Assembly: GCF_946222045.1 (NCBI RefSeq)
Contig: NZ_CAMILN010000009.1
Coordinates: 1 to 44,803, forward strand
Origin: an uncultured Peptoniphilus sp.
GTDB taxonomy: Bacteria > Bacillota > Clostridia > Tissierellales > Peptoniphilaceae
Reading direction: 5' to 3'
DNA length: 44,803 nt
In this document: positions 41,736 to 44,803 of the stretch, in pieces
How the letters are laid out: each line of letters starts with the position of its first letter
Numbering within the stretch: position 1 is the first letter of the stretch
Notes under the pieces: model-generated
Seen by the model: the letters and a program-made list of their open reading frames with translations, nothing else
Told to the model about the DNA's origin: nothing
Database searches by the model: none
Position numbers and translations under genes: made by a program

Positions 41736-44700
41736 ATGAAAGTATTTAAAGAATTATCTAAAGACAGTGTAAGTGTTAGAGAAGAAAATGTCTCAAAATT
41801 TTGGGACGAAATAGATCTTCTACACAAATCTGTTGAAACAAGAAAAGACGGAGAAAATTATATCTTCTATGAGGGACCTCCAACAGCAAATGGTAAGCCA
41901 GGCATCCACCATGTCATGGCAAGAACTCTTAAAGACTTGACTTGTAGATACCATACAATGCTTGGTTACCAAGTTAAGAGAAAAGCTGGTTGGGATACAC
42001 ATGGTCTTCCAGTAGAAATTGAAGTAGAAAAAAAATTAGACCTTCACAACAAACAAGACATTGAGTCTTATGGTGTTGAGGCCTTTAATAAACAATGTAG
42101 AGAATCTGTTTTTGAATATGAAAAAGAATGGAGAACTCTAACAAGAAGAATGGGTTACTTAATTGACTTAGACCACCCATACATCACTTTAGAAAATAAT
42201 TATATAGAATCAGTTTGGCACATACTAGATAAGATGTTTAAGGACGGCCTAATTTATGAAGGTCATAAAATTGTTCCTTATTGCCCAAGATGTGGAACTG
42301 GACTTGCATCTCACGAAGTTGCTCAAGGTTATGAAGAAATCAAAACTACAACAGCAACTTGTAAATTTAAATTAAAAGACAAGGAAAATGAATATTTCTT
42401 GGCATGGACAACTACACCTTGGACACTTCCATCTAACGTTGCCCTTGCTGTTAACCCTAAGGTTGAATATATAAAAGTTAAGCACTCTGACGGAAATATT
42501 TATTATGTTGCTAAACCACTTGCAAAACAAGTATTTAAAGACGATGAATATGAAGTTCTAGAAGAAATGACTGGTAAGGACCTTGAGTATATAGAATATG
42601 AACAACTTCTTAAATTCCTAGAAGTAGACAAGAAGGCTTTCTTTGTAATCTGTGCAGATTATGTAACAACTGATGATGGTACTGGTATAGTTCACATTGC
42701 TCCTGCCTTTGGTGAAGATGACTACCAAACTGCAAGGGGATATGACCTTCCAATGTTAAAGCCAGTTGATGAAGATGGTAAGTTTACAGACACACCTTGG
42801 AAGGGTCAATTTGTTATTGATGCTGACCACGATGTCCTTCACTATCTAATTGACAATAATCTTATGTTCTCAAAGCAAAAGATGCTTCACAATTATCCAC
42901 ACTGTTGGAGATGTCACACTCCACTTATTTACTACGCTCATCCATCATGGTATATCGAGGTAACTAAGTTCAAGGATAAATTAATTGAAAACAACAATGG
43001 AGTTAACTGGTTCCCAGACTTTGTTGGAGAAAAGAGATTTGGCAACTGGCTAGAAAACTTAAATGACTGGGCAATCTCTAGATCAAGATATTGGGGTACT
43101 CCACTTCCAATTTGGAGATGTGAATGTGGTCACACAGAATCTGTTGGTTCAATTGAAGATTTGAGAAATAAGGCCATAGAAGATGTGGCAGAAGATGTTG
43201 AACTTCACAGACCTTATGTTGATGACATCCACATTAAGTGTCCTAAGTGTGGAAAACCAATGACAAGAGAAGCAGACGTAATTGACGTTTGGTTCGACTC
43301 TGGTGCTATGCCTTTTGCTCAATGGCACTATCCATTTGAAAACAAGGACAACTTTGATGAACTTTTCCCAGCAGACTTTATTTGTGAAGGAATAGACCAA
43401 ACAAGAGGTTGGTTCTACTCTCTTATTGCAATATCAACTTACATGACAGGCAAGAGTCCTTATAAGAATGTACTTGTTAACGACCTTATCCTTGATAAGG
43501 AAGGCAAGAAGATGTCAAAATCACGTGGAAACACAGTTGCGCCTTTTGAACTCTTTGACAAGTACGGTGCTGACGTTGTTAGGTGGTACCTACTTTATGT
43601 ATCTCCACCATGGACTCCAACAAAATTCGACGAAGATGGACTTCGTGAAATTGAATCAAAATTCTTTAGATCTTTAAGAAACACTTACAACTTCTTCAGT
43701 TTATATGCAAATACAGATAAGATTGACCCAAGAGAAGTAAAAGTTTCTTATGACGACCTTGAAGAAATCGACAAGTGGTTATTGTCCAAGTACAACAGAC
43801 TTGTTAAAACTGTAAGAGAAGACATGGAAGCCTTTGAACTTACAAAAGTTGTAAGAGAAATCCAAGACTTCGTAATAGAAGATATTTCCAACTGGTACAT
43901 CAGAAGAAATAGAAGAAGATTCTGGAAGACTGACAAGGACAACACTAAGGTTGCAGTATACAAGACAACTTATGAAGTCCTACTTGGCGTTACAAAGTTA
44001 ATTGCACCTATGGTTCCATTCCTAGCAGAAGAATTATTTAAGTCACTTACAGATGAAGAATCAGTTCACTTAGCTGACTATCCAACTTATGACGAAAACA
44101 TGATTAACGACAAGGTTGAAGAAAAAATGGACCTTGTAAGAGATCTTGTAACTCTAGGAAGAGCATCAAGAGAAGAAGCTAAGATCAAGGTTAGACAACC
44201 ACTTTCTAAGGTAATCATCGACGGAAAGTACAAGGAAATCATTGGCGACCTAACTGAACTTATTAAAGAAGAGCTTAATGTAAAAGAAGTTCAATTCGAA
44301 GAAGACCTTTCAGAATTTATGGAATTTGAACTTAAACCAAACTTCAGAGTTTGTGGAAGTATTTTAGGTTCAAAGGTTAAGGAATTTGGCAAAGTTTTAA
44401 GAGAAGCTGATGCAAAAGAATTACTTGGAAAACTTGAAGAAGGAAAAGTAAATCTTGAACTTGCTGGAGAAGAAACAGAAATTGAAAGAGACTTTGTTGA
44501 AGTTAAGATTTCTGCAAAAGAAGGCTTCGACGTAATAATGGAAAACAACCTCTTTGTTATTCTTGATACAGAACTTAATGAAGAACTCCTAAATGAAGGT
44601 TATGTAAGAGAGTTCGTATCAAAGATCCAACAACTTAGAAAGAAAAAAGACCTAGACATTCTTGATAACATAAAAATTTCTTATAAGTCTGATGATGAGG

Positions 44701-44803
44701 TTGAAAAAGCTATTGAAGCTGACAAGGAATTTATAAAATCCGAAACTCTTGCTTTAGAAGTTGTTAATGAAGACAATGATGCAGACGTTGAAAACCTAAA
44801 CGG
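41736..44803 (+). CDS. ileS: Isoleucyl-tRNA synthetase, type 2 (3' end outside window)
   Basis: 1022 codons lie in the window with no stop; the family is about 1035-1050 residues, so only a few are missing. The start has AAAAGGAG upstream. The class I signature region reads PTANGKPGIHHVMAR (residues 49-63), a GxHH arrangement instead of HxGH; the KMSKS loop is exact (592-596). CPRCGTGLASHEV and other Cys pairs suggest zinc sites, and the editing domain (WTTTPWTLPSN) is intact. This is the eukaryote-like IleRS2 group, known for low sensitivity to mupirocin. The T-box directly controls it. Confidence 0.96.
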   Translation, partial: MKVFKELSKDSVSVREENVSKFWDEIDLLHKSVETRKDGENYIFYEGPPTANGKPGIHHVMARTLKDLTCRYHTMLGYQVKRKAGWDTHGLPVEIEVEKKLDLHNKQDIESYGVEAFNKQCRESVFEYEKEWRTLTRRMGYLIDLDHPYITLENNYIESVWHILDKMFKDGLIYEGHKIVPYCPRCGTGLASHEVAQGYEEIKTTTATCKFKLKDKENEYFLAWTTTPWTLPSNVALAVNPKVEYIKVKHSDGNIYYVAKPLAKQVFKDDEYEVLEEMTGKDLEYIEYEQLLKFLEVDKKAFFVICADYVTTDDGTGIVHIAPAFGEDDYQTARGYDLPMLKPVDEDGKFTDTPWKGQFVIDADHDVLHYLIDNNLMFSKQKMLHNYPHCWRCHTPLIYYAHPSWYIEVTKFKDKLIENNNGVNWFPDFVGEKRFGNWLENLNDWAISRSRYWGTPLPIWRCECGHTESVGSIEDLRNKAIEDVAEDVELHRPYVDDIHIKCPKCGKPMTREADVIDVWFDSGAMPFAQWHYPFENKDNFDELFPADFICEGIDQTRGWFYSLIAISTYMTGKSPYKNVLVNDLILDKEGKKMSKSRGNTVAPFELFDKYGADVVRWYLLYVSPPWTPTKFDEDGLREIESKFFRSLRNTYNFFSLYANTDKIDPREVKVSYDDLEEIDKWLLSKYNRLVKTVREDMEAFELTKVVREIQDFVIEDISNWYIRRNRRRFWKTDKDNTKVAVYKTTYEVLLGVTKLIAPMVPFLAEELFKSLTDEESVHLADYPTYDENMINDKVEEKMDLVRDLVTLGRASREEAKIKVRQPLSKVIIDGKYKEIIGDLTELIKEELNVKEVQFEEDLSEFMEFELKPNFRVCGSILGSKVKEFGKVLREADAKELLGKLEEGKVNLELAGEETEIERDFVEVKISAKEGFDVIMENNLFVILDTELNEELLNEGYVREFVSKIQQLRKKKDLDILDNIKISYKSDDEVEKAIEADKEFIKSETLALEVVNEDNDADVENLN

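Overview
The window is AT-rich DNA (roughly one third G+C by eye) from a low-GC Gram-positive bacterium. AGA/AGG arginine codons, strong AGGAGG-type ribosome sites, a Clostridia-style CD1247-domain gene behind efp, a type 2 isoleucyl-tRNA synthetase and surface proteins built on copper-amine-oxidase-like 'stalk' domains together suggest an anaerobic coccus of the Peptoniphilaceae (Peptoniphilus/Anaerococcus/Finegoldia relatives). The genus is an inference. No prophage, insertion sequence, rRNA or CRISPR array was found.

Layout. 1-3326: 3' part of a large Rib/alpha-like repeat surface protein with 483-bp tandem repeats. 3440-6594: alpha/beta hydrolase, YciI-like protein, DUF2007-like protein (minus strand) and a sodium:neurotransmitter-type symporter. 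6782-7378: stand-alone rpsD (minus). 7607-11782: orphan carboxyltransferase subunit, M29 aminopeptidase and a secreted stalk-domain protein. 11913-22648: a tight nine-gene operon, comM-like, dprA, topA, pilB, pilC, major pilin, prepilin peptidase, a PilM/PilN-like fusion and an AIR-synthase-like gene. 22719-25388: stalk-domain amidase, rph, rdgB. 25440-25642: tRNA-His and tRNA-Leu. 25643-25970: a gene-free stretch with a terminator, a short direct repeat and a promoter. 25971-32947: a twelve-gene operon, NusG-II protein, Gx transporter, maf, radC, SGNH hydrolase, PilO-like protein, four pseudopilin-like genes in H-I-J-K order, efp and a CD1247-domain protein. 33037-36712: pyrC, a DUF4153 membrane protein and a His/Cys-tailed protein. 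36763-38397: CBS-type inorganic pyrophosphatase (minus). 38489-41487: flavoprotein, SAF-domain dehydrogenase and Rrf2 regulator. 41493-44803: T-box leader and ileS, which runs off the window.

How the genes fit together. The two pilus loci complement each other. The first carries the ATPase, platform protein, main pilin, peptidase and an M/N-like inner-membrane component. The second carries an O-like component and a four-member pseudopilin set whose order mimics gspHIJK. With dprA and a comM-like gene leading the first locus, the simplest reading is a DNA-uptake or adhesion pilus of type IV/type II secretion type. No PilT retraction ATPase, ComEA or ComEC is present here. The most distinctive points are this split pilus with an M-N fusion, the mosaic repeat array at the left edge, the recurrent TGnTATAAT promoters (one placed so that its gene should be leaderless), a GxHH-type IleRS active site, and the His/Cys-rich metal-binding tail at 36161-36712.
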